Assembly (NCBI GenBank): GCA_018223385.1
Contig: JAGTTR010000010.1
Span: 59,351 to 123,350 of the forward strand
Source: Oscillospiraceae bacterium Marseille-Q3528
GTDB taxonomy: Bacteria > Bacillota > Clostridia > Lachnospirales > Lachnospiraceae
Reading direction: 5' to 3'
DNA: 64,000 nt
Shown here in pieces: positions 44,729 to 52,879 of this stretch. The notes under the pieces are model-generated. The model saw nothing but the letters and a program-made list of their open reading frames with translations, was not told the DNA's origin and searched no databases. The number at the start of each line of letters is the position of its first letter. Position 1 is the stretch's first letter. Both the position numbers and the translations under genes were made by a program.

Positions 44729-45392
44729 CATATTTTTTCTGTGTGGCCAGATTATCCCGGATCAGGGAAAAGGCCTCTTCGATTGTCGTATCGCCCAGCG
44801 TCACATCCAGGGAAGCCGCCACGGCATTGAGCATGTGCATGTCGGCAATACCCTCCATCTCGTCAAAGATACCAAGCCGCTGATCGTACGTCTCCGCATC
44901 CAGAAACTTCATCAGAAGGGGATGCACCGCGCCAATGTCCTCGCTGTCCCCGCTGTCGGCATGATCCGCTTTCGCATCCTGCACTTCGTTTTCTGCTGCG
45001 GATATCTTCCCCTGTGCTGTGCTTTTTCCTGTATTCTGGTGCATTGAGCCACCTGTTTTCCGGGCCCCCTCATCTTCACCAGCTTTTCCTGCGTCTGAGA
45101 GCATTCCCGCTTCCTGCGTCTCTGTCCGTCCAGCAGCATCCGTCTCCGCCCGGCGCAGTACCACCTTCACAAACCGGAACTTCTGCTGCACCTCCGGGTA
45201 TTTTTCATGATCCACCTCGCTGATGAACTCTTTCAGCGGCCGGACATATACCTTGAAATCTCCGTATAACGCCTGATAGACCACCAGCGGTTCTTCGGTG
45301 TTGGCATCCACCGCCAGATGCAGTACCTGGTACAGACGATTTTTAAAATGGCGGTAAAAGCCGCCCACCACGGGCATTGTATTTTCTGCCAT
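44709..45392 (-). CDS. DUF1653 domain protein
   Basis: 227 residues. The N-terminal DUF1653 domain (about 6-75) has VVGGFYRHFKNRLYQVLHLAVDANTEEPLVVYQALYGDFKVYVRPLKEF. A charged low-complexity linker (about 80-145) leads to a helical C-terminal module, LLKFLDAETYDQRLGIF-like, ending in TLGDTTIEEAFSLIRDNLATQKKYE. The function is unknown; the family is small, single-gene and common in gut Firmicutes. Its ATG at 45392 lies about 20 nt from the promoter that fires in the opposite direction into repeat copy 3. Confidence 0.7.
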   Translation of the reverse strand: MAENTMPVVGGFYRHFKNRLYQVLHLAVDANTEEPLVVYQALYGDFKVYVRPLKEFISEVDHEKYPEVQQKFRFVKVVLRRAETDAAGRTETQEAGMLSDAGKAGEDEGARKTGGSMHQNTGKSTAQGKISAAENEVQDAKADHADSGDSEDIGAVHPLLMKFLDAETYDQRLGIFDEMEGIADMHMLNAVAASLDVTLGDTTIEEAFSLIRDNLATQKKYECSRWR

Positions 45393-45408
45393 GTATTTTC
45401 CTCTTTTC

Positions 45409-45417
45409 TGCTATAAT
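45409..45417 (+). promoter_or_regulatory. Extended -10 promoter in front of repeat copy 3
   Basis: TG-C-TATAAT (TATAAT at 45412-45417) ends six bases before repeat copy 3, the same spacing logic as copy 2. No clear -35 box was found, which fits an extended -10 promoter. Confidence 0.5.
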
Positions 45418-45423
45418 ATATAC

Positions 45424-45641
45424 GATGCTAGGGTCAAAAGGTCTAAGCCCACATGAGCTTGCTCATAAGTGGGTGAAAGACCTTGGGACCCGCCCCCGAT
45501 ATGAGCATAAAAGCGGGATGATAATCCCACGATATGCGAATAGCGAGGTGCTATGTGCCGGTGGCACATGTTTAGCACCGACCGAAGCGGAGCGGAGACC
45601 GGATTGTGGGAGTGCGTAGCACGGAACAATCCGCAGGCATC
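45424..45641 (+). repeat. Structured dispersed repeat, copy 3 (with extra hairpin)
   Basis: 218 bp bounded by GATGC (45424-45428) and GCATC (45637-45641); the outer pair has changed on both sides relative to GATACC/GGTATC. Hairpin B has AAGGTCT/AGACCTT, CCCAC/GTGGG and ATGAGC-TT-GCTCAT. Hairpin C keeps ATGAGCATAAAAG and CACGATATGCGAAT with GCGGGAT/ATCCCAC. An added hairpin GGTGCT/AGCACC with ATGTGCC/GGCACAT lies before hairpin D (GGATTGT/ACAATCC, GTGC/GCAC). No plus-strand gene follows in sense; it lies tail-to-tail with the S8 protease gene. Confidence 0.8.
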
Positions 45642-45654
45642 AACATCATAATGT

Positions 45655-46542
45655 TTATCTATCCTCTAGCAGCCGATCCACCCGGATGCCGCCCCAGGTT
45701 CTCCTCTGACTGCCCCGGGAACGGATATCGTTCGGAATCGGCAAAGCCCGCTCGTACAGCCGCATCTTCACCGCCCGGTTATTAAGATCCGGAAATGCCT
45801 CCAGCAACAGGGCAATGCAGCCGCTGACCACCGGGGCTGCCATGGACGTACCGCTTCTTCGCATATACCCATCTTTATGATTCCGGCAGCTGACCACATT
45901 GGTTCCCGGCGCCAGGATCTCCGGCTTCACAATACACTCCTCCGTGGGCCCCCTGCCGGAATAGCCATAGGGGCTCTGCTCCAGACTGCCCACCGTGATG
46001 ATCTTCCGGCTCACGCCCGGCACCGTGATGCTGCCCTCCCCGGGGCCATTGTTGCCCGCCGCGGCCACCACCACAAGGCCGGCGTCCCACAGCTGCTCCG
46101 CCGCCCGCACCAGCAGGTCATCCTCCCGGCGGCGCTCTCTTGCCACCGCGCCCACAGAGATATTAACGATCCGAATACCATATTCCTCATAATGGGCCAG
46201 CAGCCATCTACAGGCCTCCACCACCGTCTCTGTCTTTCCGCCGCCCTGTTCATCCAGCACCTTCAGACAGGTCAGCCGGGACAGGGGCGCAATGCCCATA
46301 TACATCCCTCCGGACGCCTGCCCGCTTCCGGCAAGGATCCCGGACACATGGGTGCCGTGTCCATGGTCATCGTAGGGCTCTTTTCTCTGATTGACAAAAT
46401 CCACAAAACCGGCAATATTTGCCGAAAGATCGGGATGCCCTGCCCAGACACCAGTGTCAAGGACGGCAATCCCGATCCCTTTGCCGAAAATATTTCTGCT
46501 GTAAGCGTAGGCAGACCGCAGCAGTGCATGTACCTGGTTCAT
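45655..46542 (-). CDS. S8 (subtilisin-like) serine protease
   Basis: 295 residues with a complete catalytic triad: Asp in IAVLDTGV (about residue 29), His in DDHGHGTHVSGILAG (about 62), Ser in RRSGTSMAAPVVSG (about 236), and oxyanion Asn in AAAGNNGPG. It has no signal peptide, no propeptide and no extra domains, so it is most like intracellular or spore-associated subtilases of Clostridia. The substrate is unknown. Copy 3 of the repeat follows its stop and the decayed copy 4 lies just upstream of its start, both pointing towards the gene. Confidence 0.92.
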   Translation of the reverse strand: MNQVHALLRSAYAYSRNIFGKGIGIAVLDTGVWAGHPDLSANIAGFVDFVNQRKEPYDDHGHGTHVSGILAGSGQASGGMYMGIAPLSRLTCLKVLDEQGGGKTETVVEACRWLLAHYEEYGIRIVNISVGAVARERRREDDLLVRAAEQLWDAGLVVVAAAGNNGPGEGSITVPGVSRKIITVGSLEQSPYGYSGRGPTEECIVKPEILAPGTNVVSCRNHKDGYMRRSGTSMAAPVVSGCIALLLEAFPDLNNRAVKMRLYERALPIPNDIRSRGSQRRTWGGIRVDRLLEDR

Positions 46543-46599
46543 CTTGCCTCCGGGTTCCTTCTCTCACTGCTATAGTATGCCGAAAATCCCAAAACGCCT

Positions 46600-46700
46600 G
46601 TCGCTATCTTACCAATTCTTCCTCTTCATTCGCATATCATCACATGTCCCAATTTCTTTCGCTCACTTACATGCAAGCATGTGTGAGCTCAGATCTTTGC
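46600..46700 (-). repeat. Structured dispersed repeat, copy 4 (decayed)
   Basis: On the minus strand hairpin B is intact (GAGCTCAC/GTGAGC with ACATGC-TT-GCATGT at the tip), and GATATGCGAAT of hairpin C is kept, but the CCCC-ATGAGCATAAAAG half of hairpin C is deleted and hairpin D is reduced to GAAGAATTG. No outer inverted repeat is clear. It lies between deoD and the S8 protease gene, in sense with the protease. Confidence 0.5.
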
Positions 46701-46730
46701 ACTCTGATTTCCTCTCATCTGGCTGCCGCA

Positions 46731-47438
46731 CTACAGCGCGATGGCCGTCTCCAGTGCCGTCGTCATCATGTTGACAAAACCGGTCTCCCGCTCCGCTGCC
46801 GACATTTCCTTATGGTTCACCATGGAATCCGATACGGTGAAAATGCCCAGCGCGTTCACACCGGCCCGGGCTGCATTGCAGTACAGGGCAAAGCTTTCCA
46901 TCTCTGCACACATAATGCCCATCTTCGCCCAGATCTTCCATTCTTCTGTTTCATTGTAGAAAATATCAGAGGAAAGGATGTTGCCCACCCGGTATGCATA
47001 GCCGTGACGGGCTGCGGTCTCCTGTGCGATCTTTAAAAGCGGATAAGAAGCGATGGCAGAGAACGTGCCCGGCAGCTGATACTGATGCGCATAGTTGGTG
47101 TCTGTGCTGGCACCGGCTGCCATGATGATCTCACCAAGCTCAATATCCTCCTGCATGGCACCGCAGGAACCGATGCGGATCAGATTCTCCACGCCATACA
47201 TATGAATGAGCTCATAGCTGTAAATACCGATGGAAGCGCAGCCCATGCCCGTTCCCATGACGGATACCTCTTTTCCCTCGTACGTTCCTGTATAGCCAAA
47301 CATATTTCTTACTGCATTAAACTGTACCGGATTGGTCAGAAAATGCTCTGCAATGTATTTTGCCCGCAGCGGATCGCCCGGAAGAAGTACCGTTTTCGCG
47401 ATCTGTCCCTTCTCTGCGCCATTATGTGGTGTTCCCAT
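46731..47438 (-). CDS. deoD: Purine-nucleoside phosphorylase, DeoD type
   Basis: 235 residues; cleaves purine (deoxy)nucleosides with phosphate for salvage. It begins TPHNGAEKGQIAKTVLLPGDPLRAKYIAEHFL, with GMGCASIGIYSYELIHMYGVENLIRIGSCGA, and the nucleoside-binding MCAEMESFALYCNAARAG and SDSMVNHKEMSAAERETGFVNMM. This is the hexameric, bacterial DeoD subfamily. The gene is alone in its direction between ydcF and the S8 protease. Confidence 0.96.
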   Translation of the reverse strand: MGTPHNGAEKGQIAKTVLLPGDPLRAKYIAEHFLTNPVQFNAVRNMFGYTGTYEGKEVSVMGTGMGCASIGIYSYELIHMYGVENLIRIGSCGAMQEDIELGEIIMAAGASTDTNYAHQYQLPGTFSAIASYPLLKIAQETAARHGYAYRVGNILSSDIFYNETEEWKIWAKMGIMCAEMESFALYCNAARAGVNALGIFTVSDSMVNHKEMSAAERETGFVNMMTTALETAIAL

Positions 47439-47504
47439 AAAAAACTCCCCTTTCTGATAAATGCCGTCTTCGACGTCGCTTCCTTTTCTTTTGCGCTGAT
47501 ACCA

Positions 47505-48380
47505 TCATAACACATTTCCTCTGAAAATTTCTACCGTAAACGTCATAAATTCCCGCACCATGTAATGTGGAAGCATCCATCCGCCAAAGGGCGCTGCGAT
47601 GCCGCACACCTGCGTAAATCCGGCACTTTTCGCCAACAGCAGGGAACGGAAAATATGAAAATTGCTGGTGACGACGCCCACGGTCGCTCCGTCCTCCACC
47701 AGCGGTCTGGAATACTGAAAATTCTCTGCCGTGGTGGTGGCCTGCTCCTCCAGTGTGATCCGCTGTCGGGCGATGCCCAGTCCTTCCAGCGTGCGGGCAA
47801 TACATGCTGCCTCACTGATCCGGCCGCCGCCCAGGCCCCCGGTGGCAATGACCTTCGTCTCCGGATGGTTTTTCAGATAATCGTATGCGGAGAGAATACG
47901 CTGCTCCAGCGCCGGGCTTGGCTGTTCTCCCACCACGCCGCCGCCCAGGATGATAACATAATCCAGACTTTCCTTCGTCGCGGTTCCAGTCTGTCCGTCC
48001 ACTGCCTTTTCATCTGCCGCTTCCGCAGACGGGAGCACCATATCCGGCACCTCTGCTGCACTTGCTGTTGGATCCGGTATAGTCTGCGTCATGCCCCAGA
48101 CCACACCGATCTCAAACAGAAAAAATATCAGAAAAAGCAGAACCGTAAGCCCCGCCGCGATTTTTCCGGCCAGACGCCAGAAGCCACCGGTCGGCACTTT
48201 GGAAAGCAGCATGGCCGTTCCAAAGCAGAGCACGGAAAACAACGGCCACACCCACAGCCCGGAGGTGTCAAGGCCACTGACCAGAAGGCATCCCATGTAG
48301 TAAAACAGGCTGCCGCACCCGGCGGCCACCGCCAGCCACGAAAATCTCCCTGCCTTCTTTTTCTCTATCAATTCCGGCAT
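47505..48380 (-). CDS. YdcF/SanA-like DUF218 membrane protein
   Basis: 291 residues: four N-terminal membrane helices (about 13-115), then a DUF218 domain (about 150-285) with DYVIILGGGVVGEQPSPALEQRILSAYDYL, VIATGGLGGGRISEAACIARTLEGLGI, ITLEEQATTTAENFQYSRPLV and VGVVTSNFHIFRSLLLAKSAGF. YdcF-type proteins are linked to envelope integrity and, in E. coli, bind S-adenosylmethionine in a crystal study. The start overlaps the end of the 52-residue gene upstream by 13 nt, so the two are probably translated together. Confidence 0.85.
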   Translation of the reverse strand: MPELIEKKKAGRFSWLAVAAGCGSLFYYMGCLLVSGLDTSGLWVWPLFSVLCFGTAMLLSKVPTGGFWRLAGKIAAGLTVLLFLIFFLFEIGVVWGMTQTIPDPTASAAEVPDMVLPSAEAADEKAVDGQTGTATKESLDYVIILGGGVVGEQPSPALEQRILSAYDYLKNHPETKVIATGGLGGGRISEAACIARTLEGLGIARQRITLEEQATTTAENFQYSRPLVEDGATVGVVTSNFHIFRSLLLAKSAGFTQVCGIAAPFGGWMLPHYMVREFMTFTVEIFRGNVL

Positions 48381-48526
48381 TTTCTCTTCTTCTGCAAAGT
48401 CCAGCCGATCCCTGCGCCAATGGCCAAACCAGCCAGGCTGCCCAAAGTCTCATGTAGACTTTTCCCAATGAAAAATCCGATCACAGCGCCTGTATACCAC
48501 TTGCATATAACATCCGATAGCGTCAT
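48368..48526 (-). CDS. Small membrane protein, 52 aa
   Basis: An ORF below the usual size cut-off, read on the minus strand from ATG 48526 to TGA 48368. It encodes a 52-residue peptide with a Gly-zipper membrane hairpin (GAVIGFFIG, then LGSLAGLAIGAGIGW) and a basic Cys-containing tail. The ATG directly follows the TAA of the EAL gene, and the GGGAGAGGA ribosome site is in the end of that gene; the 3' end overlaps ydcF by 13 nt. Such tight packing argues that it is real. Gly-zipper repeats suggest helix-helix packing or oligomerisation. Function unknown. Confidence 0.6.
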   Translation of the reverse strand: MTLSDVICKWYTGAVIGFFIGKSLHETLGSLAGLAIGAGIGWTLQKKRKCRN

Positions 48527-50668
48527 TTACATCATCCTCTCCCGCTGCTGCACATACGCGACGAACTCCTGCTCCGGCATGGGTTTCGCATAATAGAAGC
48601 CCTGTACCGCGTCACAGTTCAGGCACTTCAGGATCTCCAGCTGCTCTCCGGTCTCCACGCCTTCCGCCACGACCTTCATCCCCAGCAGCCTTGCCAGCGT
48701 GATGACCTGCTCCACCAGCGTTCTTCCCGTCTTCTGGCACACATCATCGATCAGACTCTTGTCGATCTTCAAAGTAGAGAACGGGAACTGGTTCAGGCTG
48801 ATCAGAGAAGAATACCCGGCGCCAAAATCATCAATGTGCAGCTGGAACCCGGCATCTGCCAGCTTCCCGATGGTCTCTTTGATCCTGTCATTGTAGATGG
48901 CCGCCGACTCTGTGAGCTCGATGGGCACACAGGAGAACGGAATGCCGTTTTCTTTTACGATCGCGATATACCGCTCTGCCACGTCCCCGTGCAGCACACT
49001 GGATCTGGAAAGATTGATGGAGATCGGCAGAAGTTCCGCCCCTTCCTCCATTTTTCTTCTCTGCACGCGGCATACCTGGCGGAACATATACTCATCCAGC
49101 CTTACGATCAGTCCGTCCTTTTCATAAACCGGGATAAAATCTCCCGGCGGGATCAGCGCTTTTCCGTCCTTTTTCCAGCGGACCAGTGCCTCTGCCCCGA
49201 TGATACGCTCCGTGGCAATATCCACCTTCGGCTGATAGTAGACAACAAATTCCTCTTTTTCCAGCGCGGTGTCAAAACTGTTTTCGATCATCTGGATATA
49301 CATGCGTTTTTGTGCCATTTCTTCTGTATAATATGCCACATCGCAGCAGTCGTAATGATCCTCCACGGTTTCCAGCGCCATCGCCGCAAAATCACAGATG
49401 GCGGAAAAGGGCAGATGTTTGTCTATATTTTCATATACACCATATTTGACCTTCCACTCTTTCATGGGAGATTGTTCTGCGATCTCATTGACAACATCTT
49501 CCATCTTGGACATGCTTACCTTCTCTGTCCCCCAGAGCAGGCACAGGAAGGAGGAAGTGCCCTTTCTTCCGACGATTCCGTGTTTCTCCGTATCATTGTA
49601 GGCGGATGCCAGATAACAAAGCATCTCGTCCGCTTTTTTCGCTCCATAAATACTCTTTAGCATCTGAAAATCCCGGATCTTTGCGATCACCAGATGCATC
49701 GGGACATCAGCTTTTGCCTTCAGGAGCAGTCTGGCATAGTGCATAAAAGCCTGCTCCGTATAAAGCCCTGTCAGCTCGTCGTGTTCCACGGCAGCAAGGG
49801 TCAGGGCCGACTCTTTCAGCTTGATCACATTGCCGATTCTTCCCCTGACGATATCCGCATTGTACGGTTTTCGGATAAAATCAGACGCCCCCAGATTCAG
49901 GCAGGTCAGCTCTGCGTCCGCATCGTCATTGGCGGTGATCACAATGACCGGAACCGAGGATAACAGCATATCCTCCCGGATCCGTTTCAGAAACTGCGGC
50001 CCGTCGCACACCGGCATCTGCATGTCCAGCAAAATCACAGACAGCTCTTTACAATTCTGTTCCAGTATCTCAAAACCGACCTTGCCATTTTCCGCAGTGA
50101 GGATCTCGTATCTGTCCTGCAGGATCTCTCGCAGCATTTCCCGGTTCAGCGCGTTGTCATCAATAATCAGAAGCTTTCGTTTTCCCGCTGTCATCCCCGA
50201 CTGCACGATCTCTTCCAGTTCATTTCTACTGACATCGGCATCCTCATTGGCAAAAGCAAACACGATCCTTCGAAACGCATCCGCCCCGCCGATTCTGGCA
50301 CATTTCATATAATAATACGAAATCGCGCCCTCCCGTTTCACCCGGTAATGCACGGTAAACTGCGGCACCTGCCGAAGCTGCGCACATACATTGTCAAAAT
50401 CCATGACTGACTGCATTTTCTTCTTATCCTCTGAAAATACATTCGTCTCAATGTAATTCTGGATCGCGGCTTTGTATGGCTGCTTCTGGTGTAAAACTTC
50501 CTTTACCCCAACCTTCTCATTCTCGTAACGGTAAATCTCTATGTTCTGACTTTCACAGTCAACCAGATAAATATTGCTGAATTCATTTCCCAGGACACCG
50601 ATAATGTCAGCAATTCCCAATGTTTCTTCCGCTTGCCCCTCACGCTTTTCTGCAGAAACATGGTTCAC
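48527..50668 (-). CDS. REC-degenerate GGDEF-EAL cyclic-di-GMP phosphodiesterase
   Basis: 713 residues: a PAS-like N-terminal part (about 20-155), a response-regulator receiver domain (about 165-290, DDNALNR, phospho-Asp in VILLDMQMP, ITAND, Lys in RKPYN), a GGDEF domain (about 300-450) and an EAL domain (about 455-705). The EAL domain keeps EALVRW, ISINLSR, ELTES, DDFGAGYSS, LKIDKS and EGVET, so it should hydrolyse c-di-GMP. The GGDEF site is replaced by RKGTSSF, so it is not a cyclase and may be a GTP sensor. The start is GTG 50668 after GGGAG. Operon with the 52-residue protein and ydcF. Confidence 0.9.
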   Translation of the reverse strand: MNHVSAEKREGQAEETLGIADIIGVLGNEFSNIYLVDCESQNIEIYRYENEKVGVKEVLHQKQPYKAAIQNYIETNVFSEDKKKMQSVMDFDNVCAQLRQVPQFTVHYRVKREGAISYYYMKCARIGGADAFRRIVFAFANEDADVSRNELEEIVQSGMTAGKRKLLIIDDNALNREMLREILQDRYEILTAENGKVGFEILEQNCKELSVILLDMQMPVCDGPQFLKRIREDMLLSSVPVIVITANDDADAELTCLNLGASDFIRKPYNADIVRGRIGNVIKLKESALTLAAVEHDELTGLYTEQAFMHYARLLLKAKADVPMHLVIAKIRDFQMLKSIYGAKKADEMLCYLASAYNDTEKHGIVGRKGTSSFLCLLWGTEKVSMSKMEDVVNEIAEQSPMKEWKVKYGVYENIDKHLPFSAICDFAAMALETVEDHYDCCDVAYYTEEMAQKRMYIQMIENSFDTALEKEEFVVYYQPKVDIATERIIGAEALVRWKKDGKALIPPGDFIPVYEKDGLIVRLDEYMFRQVCRVQRRKMEEGAELLPISINLSRSSVLHGDVAERYIAIVKENGIPFSCVPIELTESAAIYNDRIKETIGKLADAGFQLHIDDFGAGYSSLISLNQFPFSTLKIDKSLIDDVCQKTGRTLVEQVITLARLLGMKVVAEGVETGEQLEILKCLNCDAVQGFYYAKPMPEQEFVAYVQQRERMM

Positions 50669-50849
50669 TTATCATCACTCCCTGTTAAAATTTTATCTTG
50701 TATCTTTTATATTTAACATACGACAGTATATCATAAAATAAAACAGGCAGCCATAGGCAATATCCGTATTATTTCATTTACTTATTTTTCATCCCGATCA
50801 GCAGCAGCCACCTCCAGGGCGAGCTCCGTTCCAGTGGCTCCGATCCTGC

Positions 50850-51395
50850 CTAGAGCGCCGTCCCCCTCTTCGGGAGAAAGAAACGGCTCATATCGGTGTG
50901 CTCCAGCTCCAGCAGCGCCACCTTTTTGCGGATGCCTCCCGCATACCCCGTCAGGCTGCCGTTTGTTCCCACCACCCGATGGCAGGGAATGATGATGGAC
51001 ACCTGGTTGTGCCCCACGGCCCCGCCCACCGCCTGGGCAGACATATGAGGCATGTTCTGCTGATTGGCCATCTGTCCGGCAATCTCCCCGTAGGTCATCG
51101 TCTGCCCGTAGGGAATCGTAAGCAGAATCTGCCAAACCGCCTGCCGGAATGCCGAACCTGCCGGATGAAGCGGCGGCGTGAACGCAGGCTCTTCCCCGGA
51201 AAAATACCGATCCAGCCACTGCTTTGCCTCTGTCAGAATCGGTGTTTCCTGTGAAATGTGCGCCTCAGGCAACGTATTGGCAAAATATTTCTGCCTCTCG
51301 AACCACAGTCCCGTCAACCCGATTTCATCCGCTGCCAGTAAAATATTGCCCAGCGGCGATTCATATGTACAAGTAGATACGCATTTTATGTCCAT
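50850..51395 (-). CDS. ogt: Methylated-DNA-protein cysteine methyltransferase
   Basis: 181 residues; removes alkyl groups from O6 of guanine onto its own cysteine. The active site IIPCHRVVGTNGSLTGYAGG (about 136-155) with Cys in PCHRV is intact, as is the helix-turn-helix region FRQAVWQILLTIPYGQTMTYGEIAGQ. The start is ATG 51395, eight bases after GGAG, overlapping the MFS gene end by 10 nt; the frame is open for 24 more codons upstream. Translationally coupled with the MFS gene. Confidence 0.94.
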   Translation of the reverse strand: MDIKCVSTCTYESPLGNILLAADEIGLTGLWFERQKYFANTLPEAHISQETPILTEAKQWLDRYFSGEEPAFTPPLHPAGSAFRQAVWQILLTIPYGQTMTYGEIAGQMANQQNMPHMSAQAVGGAVGHNQVSIIIPCHRVVGTNGSLTGYAGGIRKKVALLELEHTDMSRFFLPKRGTAL

Positions 51396-52612
51396 TCTTT
51401 TTTCTCCAGCCACACGGCAACACCCAGATGCACCAGACACACGGCTGCGCCCAGCACGAACACCCACTCCGGTCCTACGAATTTCCAGACTGCGCCCAGC
51501 AGACCGGAGACGGTCACTGCCAGCACATGATCCACGCTGAGGCCGAAGGACAGATTTTCCATCACATCTGCCGGGGAATCACTGAGCTTTTTCATCAGCA
51601 TCACATGGACGGCGTTGAAATGATCTGCGATCATGATAAAAATATAGGCGGTAAACGCAAAGAGCAGCTCCGTCGTTCCCGTAAACCGGCCGGTTGTGAT
51701 CCCGTGCACCGCCCATGCCGCATATAAAAAGATGGCGCCGATGGAAACACTTTCCAGCACCAGGCCCTTTTTCACACCGTACCGATCCAGGAATTTTCCG
51801 ATCTGCGGCGCCACGATGCTGCTGCAAAAATGTGCCACAATCCCGAGAAGTGCCACCGTATCAGCTCCCATCTCCAGGAGTTCAATGATAATCCACGGGG
51901 CAAACACCAGACGCATCCGCTTCTGGAAACCGTAGACGCCGGTCACCACATAGTACGGAATGTACTTTTTCTTCACCGGCAGCCCTTTTTTCTTCTCATC
52001 ATGCTTTCGGATATCAAGGGACGGCATTTCCCGTTTCAGTCTGACCAGAAAAACCAAGGCTACCGCAGCAATGACAAATGCCAGGCAAAAGGACGGCAGG
52101 ATCCCTTTTCCCGGACGGAACCAGAAAAATCCGTACCGGAAACCGATAAAAACAAGCAGGGACGCTGCCATGGAACCCATCGTTGCGTAGCCGCGGTATT
52201 TTCCCAGAAAGGTGCCCGTCTTCCCCTCATCGGCAAGATCCATGGCGAGCGCATCCCGGATCGGCATGGTCAGATGATCGCCCAGCGAATAGACAAATAC
52301 AAAAAGCTGCATGAGCAAATAGCCCGGAGACAGTACGCCCAGCACGAACATTCCCAGCCCGTACAGGCAGAAGCTGATCATGGCCAGGGTCACATTGCCG
52401 CAGCCGGACAATGCTGCGATCACCAGAACACCCACCACGCCCGGAAGCTCTCTGGGAATCTCCAGCAGGCCCCTCTGCACGGAATCCACCAGGAAGACAC
52501 CCTTGAAATAATTGGAAATGATACTGCCGCCAAAGCCGACGGCAACCGTGAATAAAACAAAGGCAATGAGAAACAGCCGCCTCGCCTTCTCTTTTTTCAT
52601 CTGTTCTGTCAT
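51386..52612 (-). CDS. Major facilitator superfamily transporter
   Basis: 408 residues with twelve predicted membrane helices. It starts with a basic MTEQMKKEKARRLFLIAFVLF and shows the loop 2-3 motif (DALAMDLADEGKTGTFLGKYRGYATMGSMAASLLVF) and a similar one in the second half (APQIGKFLDRYGVKKGLVLESV). The subfamily resembles putative exporters of Firmicutes with no known substrate. Promoter: TG-C-TATAAT extended -10 at about 52653-52658 (minus). It is followed with overlap by ogt. Confidence 0.85.
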   Translation of the reverse strand: MTEQMKKEKARRLFLIAFVLFTVAVGFGGSIISNYFKGVFLVDSVQRGLLEIPRELPGVVGVLVIAALSGCGNVTLAMISFCLYGLGMFVLGVLSPGYLLMQLFVFVYSLGDHLTMPIRDALAMDLADEGKTGTFLGKYRGYATMGSMAASLLVFIGFRYGFFWFRPGKGILPSFCLAFVIAAVALVFLVRLKREMPSLDIRKHDEKKKGLPVKKKYIPYYVVTGVYGFQKRMRLVFAPWIIIELLEMGADTVALLGIVAHFCSSIVAPQIGKFLDRYGVKKGLVLESVSIGAIFLYAAWAVHGITTGRFTGTTELLFAFTAYIFIMIADHFNAVHVMLMKKLSDSPADVMENLSFGLSVDHVLAVTVSGLLGAVWKFVGPEWVFVLGAAVCLVHLGVAVWLEKKEWT

Positions 52613-52666
52613 TCTTTTCCCCCTCCATGCACAAATATTTTATGTTCCTTATATTATAGCAAACGG

Positions 52667-52822
52667 GCCATCATTTCCTACCGCGTGGACGGCAGAACCT
52701 ACCAGTCCCGAACACTCATACAGGTACCTATGGCCGCAAATATCAGTTCGCCCGTATCTGTCCGCTATGACAGACAAGATCCGGAAAGGCGAAAAATCCA
52801 TATAAGATCCAAAAATCAATGA
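52667..52822 (+). pseudogene. Remnant of a DUF3592-like protein
   Basis: A plus-strand reading frame without start codon encodes IISYRVDGRTYQS, then PVSVRYDRQDPERRKI and a stop at 52820-52822. The pattern (Y-x-VDG-x-TY-x-S, then V-x-V-x-YD-x-x-(D/N)PE) is that of DUF3592 membrane proteins, whose membrane helices are missing here. About 51 codons are left, sandwiched between the MFS promoter and the small Cys-rich gene. A decayed gene fragment is the simplest reading. Confidence 0.4.
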
Positions 52823-52879
52823 CAAAACAGCGACCGCCGCATATCCTATACTGTAATCAACATTCGGAGGTACTTTCTT

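Noticed and set aside
47565-48593. Open plus-strand frame of 342 codons
   Set aside because: Antisense to ydcF and the small membrane gene; composition is typical of a shadow frame.
50782-51219. Open minus-strand frame of 145 codons overlapping ogt
   Set aside because: Lies inside ogt in another frame and shows no motif, while ogt has its active-site PCHRV. The stretch after the ogt stop is open but has no start of its own.
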